A stretch of 64,000 nt of DNA from JBLMXQ01 sp050257855 (GTDB lineage Bacteria; Acidobacteriota; Vicinamibacteria; Vicinamibacterales; CAVVIG01). The stretch spans positions 1 through 64,000 of the forward strand of contig JBLMXQ010000032.1 in assembly GCA_050257855.1 (NCBI GenBank), written 5' to 3'. Of this stretch, positions 43,901-51,764 are shown one piece after another (within the stretch, counting starts at the first letter, position 1; every line of letters begins with the position of its first letter). The translations under genes were made by a program, and so were the position numbers. Below the pieces are notes generated by a model, which was given only the letters and a program-made list of their open reading frames with translations, was not told where the DNA came from and did not search any database.

Positions 43901-44089
43901 GCGATCGCGGTCACGATCATCGGCGGCCAGTCGCTCTGCCTGTTCCTCACGCTGCTCCTCGTGCCGGTCGCCTACGCGCTGTCGGACGAACTGGAGCACC
44001 TGTTCGTCGGCACGAAGGCGCGGGCGTGGCTCGCGCGGATGTCGGCCGCGACGATCGGGCGGCTGCGTCCGGCGTCGGAGACACGATAG
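40979..44089 (+). CDS. RND multidrug efflux pump, inner-membrane subunit (HAE1/AcrB-like)
   Basis: A 1036-residue proton-driven pump. It has helix 1 (FATMLVVTLVVLGLFSF), the PxAxPxxVxxSVxxPTE-like segment in its SPDEVESSIVEPTETAL form, two large porter/docking halves and helix 4 with the proton-relay acidic pair (LTLAVGIVIDDAIVVLENI). A second half with LALPLSVPFALLTLW and ILLLLGIVKKNSILQVDYTN follows. Normal length. Unusually, neither a membrane-fusion-protein nor an outer-membrane-factor gene adjoins, so it must recruit partners from elsewhere. Confidence 0.96.
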   Translation: MSLPELCVRRPVFATMLVVTLVVLGLFSFHDLGVDLFPKADPATVTVTILLPGASPDEVESSIVEPTETALSGIAGIDTMLATVREGNAQITIQFVLERQLDDAAQDVREKVAAAMRYLPPEVQPPIIEKADPDSFPIYTLVLSSDTMSLRALTEVADKEVSRALQTVDGVGQVTIAGGRAREIHVVVDIEKLSSYGLTVDQVRKAIQTQNIEIPGGKLERGKSEILLRTLGRVQAARQFGTIVIANVKGTPIRVNDIGYVEDTTEDPQGGAWIDGNPAVVLDVRRQSGQNTTTVIAAVKQKMRQLMPVLPKGMKIAAIRDDSTFIYDSISSLEEHLVWGSLLASLVVLLFVRSLPAVIITSLAIPASIIATFTLMRGMDFTLNNMTLLGLTLAVGIVIDDAIVVLENIFRYVEEKGYTPFEAAIQGTREVTLAVMATTLSLVVIFVPIAFMTGYTRRYVNPFGWTMAFAIIVSMFVSFTLTPMLSSRLLKPADGTHKTKENRVFGWMDATYARALSWSLAHRWTVVGVAALVFATTFPLNAVVGRSFIPNEDQSQFTVIVDGPEGTSLEGMTDIVLGLSREIGSVDGVLHVVPTISERPNHSHMQVTLKPRDERAMSQEQIVARVRAMLMNHPAYKPTVIEPSALGGGELGGMPINVNLLGPDLNRVAGYALRLLSAAGKLPTLADMKTTVNVSNPEIDVNVDRERTSDLGVNVADLANALRLEVAGQDEISTYRENGEQYPVKIRVREDQRRDPATIGGLTVPSANGPVRVDSVAELTRGLGPTIIQRFNRQFQIMFMASLKPGAALDVASAQMADAVRKLDMAPSYSARFTGQTKVLDETTHNLVMAFGLASIFMYIVLAAQFESFVQPIVIMLALPLSVPFALLTLWALHRTLNLWSALGILLLLGIVKKNSILQVDYTNVLRRQGVPRDEAILQACRTRLRPILMTTFAILAGLVPTALGLGTGGQQRSAIAVTIIGGQSLCLFLTLLLVPVAYALSDELEHLFVGTKARAWLARMSAATIGRLRPASETR

Positions 44090-44123
44090 CCGGGCGCAGC
44101 GCCGGCCGCCTCGATTGGATTGA

Positions 44124-44744
44124 CTATCGAACGAGCGGCTGCGTGGGCGCGCCGAACGCGTCGCACGACACGTCGGGGTTCCAGTTGACGAACGTGCCGT
44201 TCGGATTGTCCTTCCACGCCCAGACGTGCAGGGTATAGAACGCCGGAAGCCCGAAGCGATTGGGGCTGTCGAAGAGGTGGAAGAGCTGACCCATGAGCTG
44301 CGGCGGACCATCCGGGTGCTTCGCATCCCAGTCGGCGGCGAGAACCAGGTAGTCTGCACCCGTGATCCGGATGCCGCCGTCCCGCGTCGGCTCGAACAGC
44401 ACGATCTCCGGATGGGCGATATCCACCTCGCCGTCTCCGACCAGCGACATGTTCACGTAGTGCAGACCCATCGCGCCGAAGTCGCCGCCGCTGACGCACC
44501 CGAACTTGAGCTCGTAGCCTTCACCCGGGCCAGCGACCCCGGTGACGTTCCTGAATCGCTCCGTCGCATCGCGCACGGCCTGCACCAGGGCATTGTCCCG
44601 GGCGGTCGGTTCGTGGTGCTGCGACATCGCGCTGCCGGCATGGTCGTCGTGCATCTGCGCCCTGCCCTGCGACGCCGAAGCCGAAACCATGAGGAGCGCG
44701 AGCAACGGATGGGCGAGCGGTCTGACGAATCGTCCGATGTGCAT
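44124..44744 (-). CDS. Conserved exported protein of unknown function
   Basis: A 206-residue protein with a signal peptide (LALLMVSASASQGRAQ), a His/Asp-rich linker (MHDDHAGSAMSQHHEPT) and a conserved body: CVSGGDFGAMGLHYVNMSLVGDGEVD, RPEIVLFEP-like segment, ADYLVLAADW, LMGQLFHLFDSPNRFGLPAFYTLHVWAW and NPNGTFVNWNPDVSC with two Cys that may pair. Proteins of this kind are widespread and uncharacterised. It is convergent with the RND gene and shows no operon partners. Confidence 0.8.
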   Translation of the reverse strand: MHIGRFVRPLAHPLLALLMVSASASQGRAQMHDDHAGSAMSQHHEPTARDNALVQAVRDATERFRNVTGVAGPGEGYELKFGCVSGGDFGAMGLHYVNMSLVGDGEVDIAHPEIVLFEPTRDGGIRITGADYLVLAADWDAKHPDGPPQLMGQLFHLFDSPNRFGLPAFYTLHVWAWKDNPNGTFVNWNPDVSCDAFGAPTQPLVR

Positions 44745-44812
44745 GAACAGCCTCCTGATGAGCAGATCTGGTTTGCGCCTCCCCGGAGATGAGCGGTGGC
44801 GCAGACTGATGA

Positions 44813-45091
44813 GTGACGCCTAACCGCATAGGGGCGCAGCGGCCGAAACCTTTCGGTGCAACCGAGATGCAGCGCTGTCTGGAGCGACGATTCGCGGAGC
44901 GGCACGAACGCCGCGGCGACTGTACGGCGTATCGGAACGGGTATCGGACGCGGACGTGGGACACCCGCGTGGGGACGATCGAGCTGGCGATCCCGAAGGT
45001 CCGGCCGGGGACGTATTTCCCGTCATTGCTGCAGCCGCGGCGCGGAGCGAGAGGAGAACCGCTCTTGCGGGCATCGGAAGGTCCCAGGTGA
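44813..45091 (+). pseudogene. IS256-family (mutator) transposase remnant
   Basis: Within the 469-bp gap between the exported protein and the kinase, 44864-45043 encodes a stretch typical of IS256 transposases: CTAYRNGYRTRTWDTRVGTI followed by ELAIPKVRPGTYFPSLLQPRR. The frame then shifts by one; RSERRTALAG continues in another frame and a TAA ends it. The catalytic DDE part and terminal repeats are absent. It is a dead fragment and the rest of the gap shows nothing. Confidence 0.85.
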
Positions 45092-45213
45092 CGTAAACTG
45101 AGAGTTCGTTAACCCCGGACGGCGGGGGGGGCCAACGGCTTGTCGCCCATCACAATCCGTCGCGAGATGGCTTCGGCACGATTCTGGCCCGGGCGCCGCA
45201 GGCGGGGCGACGC

Positions 45214-48057
45214 ATGAACCCATCCACCTGGCAGCGGATGAAACCGCTCGTCGCCGAGGCCGCCGAACATCCGGCCTCCGAGCGGGAGCACTTCGTTACA
45301 GAGCGGTGTTCCGATCCCGAACTGCGTCGCGAAATCCTCGAGCTCCTGGCCTCGCCGGCTCGGCTGAGCGCCATTGTCTCGGCACCCGCCTTGGGACCAG
45401 GCTTCCACCTCGATCCGTACCGCATCGAGGAGCTGATTGGCCGGGGCGGCATGGGCGACGTGTATCGCGCGCGCGACACGCGGCTCGACCGCGAGGTCGC
45501 GATCAAGGTCCTGCCGACGGAGTTCGCCAACGACCCGGATCGGCGGGCGCGTTTCGAGCGCGAGGCCCGCGCTGTCGCCGCGCTCAACCACCCGAACATC
45601 GTCACGCTGTACGAACCCGGCATAAACGAAGCCGGTCCGTATCTCGTGCTCGAGAAGATCGAGGGCCGCACGCTTGGTGAGCTGCTTCGCTCGGGCCCGC
45701 TCCCCGTCCGGCGCCTGGTCGCGCTGGCAGCCCAGATCGCCGACGGACTTGCCAAGGCTCACGCTGCCGGCATCGTCCATCGCGACCTCAAGCCCGACAA
45801 CGTGATGGTCACCGACGACGGGATCGCCAAGATTCTCGACTTCGGACTGGCGAAGATCGTGTGGTCGGAGTTCGACGTCGCGCGCGTCGAGCAAGACGCG
45901 ACACTGGCCCGCGATACGGCGTCGGGCATGATTCCGGGCACCGTGGGCTATCTGTCGCCGGAGCAAGCAGCGGGGCGCCCGGCCGACTTCCGCGCCGACC
46001 AGTTCGCGCTCGGGGCGCTGCTCTACGAGATGGCGACTGGCGCCCGGCCGTTCCGGCGCGCAACGATGGCCGAATCGCTGGTTGCCACGATTCGCGAGGA
46101 GCCGGACGCGCTGCAATCGAAGCGCGCTGACCTGCCGCTGCCCTTCAGCTGGATCGTCGAACGCTGCCTGGCGAAGGACCCCGACAATCGGTACGCGTCC
46201 ACGCGCGATCTGGCGCGCGATCTGGCCGATCTGCGCGATCGCCTATCGGACATCGGAACCGGCCCGAGAGAAGCGCTGGCTGGGCCCTCCGTCCCGAGCC
46301 CGCGTGAACGCCTCGTCTGGATCGCCGCATGCGCCGCATTGCTCGGCGCCCTGGTCTGGATCGTCACGTCCGTTCGCGCGCCGAGCGGAATTGCGCGTCG
46401 CTTCGAGCTCTCGGTCCTCCCTCCAGCTGGACTCGCGATCGATTCTGATGCGGGGTCGGCGCTCTCCCCGGATGGACAGAGCATCGTCTTCGGCGCCGGC
46501 AACGACGTTGAAGGCACCAGCCTCTGGCTGCGTAAGCTCGGGGAGGCCGCGCCGCGTAAGCTCCCGGGGACTGGTGGCGCAATCTATCCGTTCTTTGCTC
46601 CCGATAGCCGTACCGTCGGCTTCTTCCGCGACGGAAAGCTGCAGCTCCTGGGTCTCGACGAGGCGGAGCCACGCGCCATCTGTGACGCGCCGGAGGCGCG
46701 AGGCGGGAGCTGGGGGAGCGATGGCACCATCCTCTTCGGCGCGCTGAATCGCCCGCTGCAGCGCGTGCCGGCGGCTGGAGGCGTGCCCAAGCCCGCCACG
46801 GCGCTCGACCCGGACCGCAAGGAGAACGACCATCGCTGGCCCTGGTTCCTCCCGGACGGGCGCCACTTCCTCTACACGGCGTCGCTCACCGAGAGTGGCG
46901 ACGGCCTCCCCTTGCGCCTCTTCGTGGCTTCACTCGACGGTGGAGCTCCGCATGCACTCTTCGATGTCTCCTCGACTGTCGCCTACGTGGCGCCCGGGTA
47001 CCTGTTCTTCCTGCGGCCCGACCGCACGCTGATGGCGCAGGCCTTCGACGCGCGGTCCCTCGCGCTGCAGGGGGAACCCCGGCCGCTCGCCGAGCACGTG
47101 ATGCTCACCAGCCAACGATGGAACGCCCAATTCGCCGTGTCGACCGAAGGCACGCTGATGTTTCAGGCCGGTCCGGCAGGCGTGCCGTCACGCCTGGTCT
47201 GGCGCGATCGGAGCGGGCGCGCGCTCGACACGCTGGCCTCCGGAGGCGATCTCGACGAACCGCGGATCTCGCCGGACGGGCGCTCGGTCGTGGCGTCGAT
47301 GGCCGATCCGGATCGCGGCAACTACGATCTCTGGATCTTCGGCACGGATCGCAGGACCGCGACGCGAATGACACGGGGCCCGTCCGATAGCGACAGCGCC
47401 ATCTGGTCCCCTGACGGCCGCACGCTCTACTACCGCACCTACGCCCACCCTACGGTCTCCGATCTGTTCCGTGTGGACGCCGCCTCGGGAGCTGCACCGG
47501 AGCTGCTGCTCGCCGGCAAGAGCGAGAAGGTACCCGTCTCGGTCGCACCCGGCAACGAAGCGCTGCTCTTCCAACAGCGCAAGGCTTCCGGAGTGTCCAA
47601 CCTCTGGCTTCTCGATCTGGTCGGCCACGGTGCCAAGCCGCTGCGCGACGTATCCTTTGCGGACGCTCAAGCCGCCTTTTCTCCAGACGGACGGTGGATT
47701 GCATTCTCGTCGGCCGAGAGCGGGCGCTGGCAGGTCTATCTCGAGGCGTATCCCTCGCGCGGACGACCGATCCAGGTGTCACCGGAAGGAGGGTACCAAC
47801 CGCGCTGGAGCCGCCGGGGGAAGGAGATCCTCTACCTTGACCTCGAGGACAATGTGCAGTCCGTCGCCTTCACGGCCGAGCCCGCCCCCCGTCTCGGCGC
47901 CCCGGCGCGTCTCTTCCACAAGGAGGGCCTGTTCGGTCATGGTCCGTTCGACGTGTCCGCGGACGGCGAACGGCTACTGTTCGCGGAGGCGGACGCCGCG
48001 GCGCCGCGCCCGCCGTTGACGGTCCGCGTTCCCTATCTCCCGAAGAAGTTGCCGTAG
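45214..48057 (+). CDS. Ser/Thr protein kinase with C-terminal PD40/TolB-like beta-propeller
   Basis: A 947-residue membrane kinase. Residues 75-340 form a Hanks-type kinase: LIGRGGMGDVYRAR (glycine loop), VAIKVLP (ATP Lys), HRDLKPDNVMV (catalytic loop), DFGLAK (metal Asp) and PGTVGYLSPEQAAG (activation segment). One helix (ACAALLGALVWIVTSV, about 365) follows. The rest is WD40-like PD40 repeats (ALSPDGQSIVFG, RISPDGRSVVASM, AAFSPDGRWIAFSS). The architecture is common in Acidobacteriota. The propeller is presumably a periplasmic sensor; the stimulus is unknown. Confidence 0.95.
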   Translation: MNPSTWQRMKPLVAEAAEHPASEREHFVTERCSDPELRREILELLASPARLSAIVSAPALGPGFHLDPYRIEELIGRGGMGDVYRARDTRLDREVAIKVLPTEFANDPDRRARFEREARAVAALNHPNIVTLYEPGINEAGPYLVLEKIEGRTLGELLRSGPLPVRRLVALAAQIADGLAKAHAAGIVHRDLKPDNVMVTDDGIAKILDFGLAKIVWSEFDVARVEQDATLARDTASGMIPGTVGYLSPEQAAGRPADFRADQFALGALLYEMATGARPFRRATMAESLVATIREEPDALQSKRADLPLPFSWIVERCLAKDPDNRYASTRDLARDLADLRDRLSDIGTGPREALAGPSVPSPRERLVWIAACAALLGALVWIVTSVRAPSGIARRFELSVLPPAGLAIDSDAGSALSPDGQSIVFGAGNDVEGTSLWLRKLGEAAPRKLPGTGGAIYPFFAPDSRTVGFFRDGKLQLLGLDEAEPRAICDAPEARGGSWGSDGTILFGALNRPLQRVPAAGGVPKPATALDPDRKENDHRWPWFLPDGRHFLYTASLTESGDGLPLRLFVASLDGGAPHALFDVSSTVAYVAPGYLFFLRPDRTLMAQAFDARSLALQGEPRPLAEHVMLTSQRWNAQFAVSTEGTLMFQAGPAGVPSRLVWRDRSGRALDTLASGGDLDEPRISPDGRSVVASMADPDRGNYDLWIFGTDRRTATRMTRGPSDSDSAIWSPDGRTLYYRTYAHPTVSDLFRVDAASGAAPELLLAGKSEKVPVSVAPGNEALLFQQRKASGVSNLWLLDLVGHGAKPLRDVSFADAQAAFSPDGRWIAFSSAESGRWQVYLEAYPSRGRPIQVSPEGGYQPRWSRRGKEILYLDLEDNVQSVAFTAEPAPRLGAPARLFHKEGLFGHGPFDVSADGERLLFAEADAAAPRPPLTVRVPYLPKKLP

Positions 48058-48200
48058 CCTGGATCTAATCGAGACCAGCGCCTGGGGACGGATTGCTCTA
48101 CACCCATCGATCGGCGGACGGCAATCGCGCCGGCGACGCCGATCGCAACGCCGGCGGCGACGATATCGAGATTCTCTGGAAGGTCATCGTCGGAGGGCAT
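48033..48200 (-). CDS. Possible small membrane protein (55 residues)
   Basis: A short frame with good third-position GC: ENLDIVAAGVAIGVAGAIAVRR would be one membrane helix with a basic edge, between an acidic N-terminus and a polar tail. It overlaps the kinase end by 25 bp antisense. No Shine-Dalgarno or -10 at leaderless distance is visible. It could equally be chance. Confidence 0.25.
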   Translation of the reverse strand: MPSDDDLPENLDIVAAGVAIGVAGAIAVRRSMGVEQSVPRRWSRLDPGYGNFFGR

Positions 48201-48273
48201 GAAACGAGCGTGACATCGCCCGCATCGAGTGGCGCGCTCTGCGTCACAGCGCTCGCTAACTGATTGAAAACAC

Positions 48274-48350
48274 TGGCGGGCCCTGCAGGACTCGAACCTG
48301 CGACCTCCTGGTTCGTAGCCAGACGCTCTATCCAACTGAGCTAAGGGCCC
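48274..48350 (-). tRNA. tRNA-Arg(ACG)
   Basis: A 77-nt class I tRNA. Acceptor GGGCCCT (48350-48344) pairs with AGGGCCC (48284-48278), then G and encoded CCA. The anticodon arm GTCTGG-CTACGAA-CCAGGA gives anticodon ACG, and the T arm contains GGTTCGAGTCC. ACG is the standard bacterial arginine tRNA whose A34 becomes inosine through TadA. It stands alone between the kinase and the GIY-YIG gene. Confidence 0.97.
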
Positions 48351-48409
48351 TTCGAGGTCGGAACGATCGATTGCCGCCTGGCGCGCATGCGCCAGAACTT
48401 TCGAGTTTA

Positions 48410-49246
48410 TCACACGGTCCGGCGCTGGTCGAGCCGCTCGCGGAACAGCCGCTCGTCGCGAAGCAGCGCCGCGAGCCGCGCCCGCAGCTCGCGCGGCGAT
48501 TTCGCGTCGTGCGGGTCGAGCCGCGTGGCGCCCGCTCCGCGCCGTGCCAGCCACGAGAACACGATCGGCGCCAGCCGCGGCGCCTCGAACCTCGCTCGCA
48601 TCGGTGAATGCAGGAACCGCATGAGCCGCGCGACGTGGACCGCGAGATCCGCACCGTTCCGCCGCGTCCGCTGGATGAGCCACTCGCCGTCGGCGCGCGC
48701 GGCGACGAGCTCCGCGGAATCCTCCTCCACCGAGGGCAGGACGATCACGACGTCGCGGACGAGCGCACGGGGCACGTCGCGCGTGTCGAGCGCCGGGACC
48801 CCCGTCTGCACGTTCACCGGCGGCCGAAGCTCCTCGATGAGCGCCGCCTCGCGCAGGAGCGCCTCGAGCTCCGAGCCGACGACCGTCCACTCGGCGTCGG
48901 CCGCGCGCGCCATGTCCGTCTTCAGCATCCGCCACCGCCGCGGCGCGAAGTGCGCCTGCAGCCGCCGCCGCACGTTCACCGCCTTGCCGACATAGAGCGG
49001 CTCGCCCGCGGCATCCTTGATCACGTACACGCCGGGCTCGGCCGGCGCCGCGGCCGCGATGCGCGCGCCCGCTTCCCGCCACGCGTCGCGGCGATCCTCG
49101 ACCACGAGCGCCTGCTCGACGAGCCGGCGCGCCAGCGGCGCCGGCGCATTGCGAATCCCGAGGACCTCGGCGACGAGCGCCGGGTAGTCGACGTTGGATC
49201 CCTCTCGCGCCAGGCGGATTTGAAGCTTGTCTCGGAGCATGGGCAT
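48410..49246 (-). CDS. GIY-YIG nuclease-domain protein (UvrC/Cho-like N-terminus)
   Basis: A 278-residue protein. About 60 residues of N-terminal lead are followed by the GIY-YIG module: GVYVIKDAAGEPLYVGKAVNVRRRLQAHF, with the catalytic Arg of VRRRL and Glu in LEALLREAALIEELRPPVN. No UvrC C-terminal endonuclease, UVR or HhH domain follows, so it is not UvrC. It resembles the GIY-YIG part found in stand-alone Cho-like or exonuclease-linked proteins. Starts at 49246 and 49240 are possible; no clear ribosome site. Confidence 0.85.
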   Translation of the reverse strand: MPMLRDKLQIRLAREGSNVDYPALVAEVLGIRNAPAPLARRLVEQALVVEDRRDAWREAGARIAAAAPAEPGVYVIKDAAGEPLYVGKAVNVRRRLQAHFAPRRWRMLKTDMARAADAEWTVVGSELEALLREAALIEELRPPVNVQTGVPALDTRDVPRALVRDVVIVLPSVEEDSAELVAARADGEWLIQRTRRNGADLAVHVARLMRFLHSPMRARFEAPRLAPIVFSWLARRGAGATRLDPHDAKSPRELRARLAALLRDERLFRERLDQRRTV

Positions 49247-49331
49247 GGCTTCTGTTACTGATCGCGTCCCTCGCGTTCGGGCGTAGACTCTCGCGCGCGC
49301 GGTGTCCGTGAGCGGAGACCGCCCCGCTCGG

Positions 49332-51173
49332 CTACTTGTTGCCAACCCGGGCGGATCGATCGAGTCCCCAGCCGACCGGGAACATGCCGGGCAGGGCGAT
49401 CGGCAGCCGGCCGCCGATCGGCGCCTCCCCCGCAATCGCGCGGACCGCCGCCTGCTCCGGCAGGTCGTAGAAGTCGTAGGTCAGGAGCATCGCGGGTACG
49501 TCCGGCAGAAACGTCGCCGTGTACGGATTGCCGAACAGGCACACGATGTACGGAACGCCGGACCGGGCCGTGATCTGCGCGAGATCCCTGAGCAGGCGCG
49601 CCGGCTCGGCGCCCAGATCCATCCGGCCGCTGGCCGACGCGGCGCGCACGAACACCGAGGCGATCACGGCGCGGTAGCGCGGGACGATGGCCCGGACGAG
49701 GTCCATCTCTGAAATCGGCGTATGGTCCGACACCTCGATCGCCGTGACGTCCGGCCATCGCTTCTTCAGCTCCGGAATGAACGTCCGGCTGGGCGCGGCA
49801 ATCCGCCATCCGGACGGGTAGTCGAGCACCGACAGATACAGGATCGGTGTGCGGGCGTCGACGGCGAGCGGGACCTGGTGCCGATCGTCTTTCACGAGCG
49901 TGATCGAGCGCGCCGCGGCCTCGGCGGCGACCGCCTCGTGCGCGCGGCCGCCGACGATGGCCGGGACGGCATCGAGATCGACGCGGCGCTGCATCTGCAG
50001 CCCGAGCGACGCCTTCGCACGCAGGATGCGCCGAACGGATTCATCGAGCCGTGCCCTCGAGATGCGCCCGGTCTCGACCGCCTTCCTGAGCGCCGCGAAG
50101 ACCGCCATCGGATCCGGCGAGTGCACCACCTCGTCGACGCCGGCCAGCACGGCGCGGACGGCCGCCTCTCCGGGCGACGCGATCGTGGCGACGGCGGCCA
50201 TCGACATCGAGTCGGTGTACACCAGGCCGTCGAAGCCGAGATCGTGCCGCAGGAGCCCGGTGACGATCGGCGCGCTGAAGGTCGTCGGCGTGTTCGGCGC
50301 CGGATCGAGCGCCGGCAGCTCGATGTGCGACGTCATGACCGCCCCCGCGCCGCGCTCGATGCCGGCACGGAAGGGCACCAGCTCGATCCGGTCGAGCCTC
50401 GCGCGATCGTGCGGGATGACGGCCAGCCCGAGGTGGGTGTCGACGTCGGTGTCGCCGTGGCCGGGAAAGTGCTTCAGGGCGGCGATCATCCCGCCTTCGC
50501 GCGCGCCGTCGACGTACGCGCCGACCAGCGCCGCCACGCGCGCGGGATCCTCGCCGTAGGAGCGCGTGTTGATCACGGGATTGCGGGGGTTGTTGTTGAC
50601 GTCGGCGATCGGCGAGAAGTTCACCTGCACGCCGATGGCGCGCGCCTCGAGGCCGGTGATGCGCGCCGCGTCGCGCACCAGGCGCTCGTCGCCGGCCGCC
50701 CCGAACGCCATCTCCCGCGGGAAGGTCGTCGCGCCGGACAGCCGGAAGCCTGCGCCGGCTTCGAAGTCGGAGGTGTTGAGCAACGGGACGTCCGACATCG
50801 ACTGCAGCCGGTTCAGCACGAAGGCCGCCGCCAGCGGCTGGCCGAGTATCGTCGTCCCGTAGGTCGGGTTCAGGAGCACCGGCGGAGCCGCCTCGCTCGC
50901 GCCGAACACGTGGAAGCCGCCGACGTGCGCCTCGCGGACGAGCGCCGTCAGCCGATCGAACTCGTCGCTGTCGGTGCTCAGGAAGCTGGAATCGAACGCG
51001 GGGACGATGAGCTGACCGACCTTCTGATCGACGGTGAGATGCTCGAGCGTGGCGGCGACCCACTTCTCGGCCCTGCGGTCGAGCGGGAAGCGCTCCGGCC
51101 GGGCGGCCCGTCCGGGAGCGACGAGAAGAAGGGCGACAGCCGCGGTGGCAGCGGCGCCGGCCACGCGATGCAT
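49332..51173 (-). CDS. Exported GH3 glycoside hydrolase (beta-N-acetylhexosaminidase-like)
   Basis: A 613-residue protein with a signal peptide (AAATAAVALLLVAPGRA) and a GH3 barrel. The NagZ-type loop carrying the catalytic His-Asp pair is clear: KHFPGHGDTDVDTHLG (about 237-252). The nucleophile Asp lies in LVYTDSMSM (about 322). A second, flavodoxin-like domain (about 430-613) follows. Substrate is probably peptidoglycan-derived or chitin-type GlcNAc. It may begin as a leaderless mRNA: TAGGAT lies 6 nt before the ATG. Divergent from moaB. Confidence 0.92.
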   Translation of the reverse strand: MHRVAGAAATAAVALLLVAPGRAARPERFPLDRRAEKWVAATLEHLTVDQKVGQLIVPAFDSSFLSTDSDEFDRLTALVREAHVGGFHVFGASEAAPPVLLNPTYGTTILGQPLAAAFVLNRLQSMSDVPLLNTSDFEAGAGFRLSGATTFPREMAFGAAGDERLVRDAARITGLEARAIGVQVNFSPIADVNNNPRNPVINTRSYGEDPARVAALVGAYVDGAREGGMIAALKHFPGHGDTDVDTHLGLAVIPHDRARLDRIELVPFRAGIERGAGAVMTSHIELPALDPAPNTPTTFSAPIVTGLLRHDLGFDGLVYTDSMSMAAVATIASPGEAAVRAVLAGVDEVVHSPDPMAVFAALRKAVETGRISRARLDESVRRILRAKASLGLQMQRRVDLDAVPAIVGGRAHEAVAAEAAARSITLVKDDRHQVPLAVDARTPILYLSVLDYPSGWRIAAPSRTFIPELKKRWPDVTAIEVSDHTPISEMDLVRAIVPRYRAVIASVFVRAASASGRMDLGAEPARLLRDLAQITARSGVPYIVCLFGNPYTATFLPDVPAMLLTYDFYDLPEQAAVRAIAGEAPIGGRLPIALPGMFPVGWGLDRSARVGNK

Positions 51174-51179
51174 GTCGAA

Positions 51180-51192
51180 ATCCTATTACAAT
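51180..51192. promoter_or_regulatory. Back-to-back -10 elements of GH3 and moaB genes
   Basis: Only 26 bp separate the GH3 ATG (51173, minus) and the moaB ATG (51200, plus). TAGGAT (51185-51180, minus) lies 6 nt before the GH3 start. TACAAT (51187-51192, plus) lies 7 nt before the moaB start. Each -35 must fall inside the other gene, and the two polymerases cannot bind at once. Confidence 0.5.
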
Positions 51193-51199
51193 CTCCGCG

Positions 51200-51715
51200 A
51201 TGAGCCATATCGGGCACAAAGCAGAGGCGCCCTCGGCCGTCCGCTGCTTCGTGCTGACGGTGAGCGATACCCGCACGGAGGCGACCGACACCGGGGGCCG
51301 CGCGGTTGCGGACCTGCTGCGTGCGGCGGGTCACGAGGTGGTCGGCCGCGCCATCGTCCGCGACGAGATCGACGAGATTCGAGGCGCCCTCGACCGTCAG
51401 CTCGCCAACCCCGCCGTGCAGGCGATCATCACGACGGGCGGCACCGGGATCAGCCCGCGCGACACGACGTTCGAGGTCGTCAGCGCGATGCTCGGCAAAC
51501 GCCTCGACGGATTCGGCGAGCTGTTCCGGATGCTCAGCTACGAGCAGATCGGGGCGTCGGCGATGCTCAGCCGCGCCTGCGCCGGCGCCGCCGCCGGCCG
51601 CGCGATCTTCGCGCTTCCGGGCTCGGAAGCCGCTGTCCGCCTGGCGATGGAACGGCTGATCGTCCCCGAGCTCGGCCACGTCGTGCGCGAGCTGGGCAGG
51701 AAACAGGAGCGGTAA
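51200..51715 (+). CDS. moaB: Molybdenum cofactor biosynthesis protein MoaB/MogA
   Basis: A 171-residue molybdopterin-binding-domain protein that adenylylates molybdopterin. Hallmarks are LTVSDTRTEATDTGGRAVADLL at the start, ITTGGTGISPRDTTFEVVSAML (the substrate-binding TGGTG-x-x-x-RD motif) and GRAIFALPGSEAAVRLAM. Normal length. It is expected to supply MPT-AMP to MoeA, whose gene starts 49 nt downstream after a hairpin repeat. The transcript is probably leaderless. Confidence 0.93.
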   Translation: MSHIGHKAEAPSAVRCFVLTVSDTRTEATDTGGRAVADLLRAAGHEVVGRAIVRDEIDEIRGALDRQLANPAVQAIITTGGTGISPRDTTFEVVSAMLGKRLDGFGELFRMLSYEQIGASAMLSRACAGAAAGRAIFALPGSEAAVRLAMERLIVPELGHVVRELGRKQER

Positions 51716-51728
51716 GAACGGTAGGAGC

Positions 51729-51757
51729 GGTAGGGGACGGCCTTCAGGCCGTCCCGG
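51729..51757. repeat. Dispersed palindromic repeat between moaB and moeA
   Basis: An intact copy in the reverse orientation: GGTAG, then a 10-bp perfect stem with a 2-nt loop (GGGACGGCCT-TC-AGGCCGTCCC read across 51734-51755), followed by GGTTTT. The stem plus T-run could attenuate transcription from moaB into moeA. Confidence 0.8.
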
Positions 51758-51764
51758 TTTTCGG

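Noticed and set aside
48410..49246. Call as UvrC.
   Set aside because: Only the GIY-YIG module is present; the UVR, RNase H-like endonuclease and HhH domains are missing and the protein is less than half the length.
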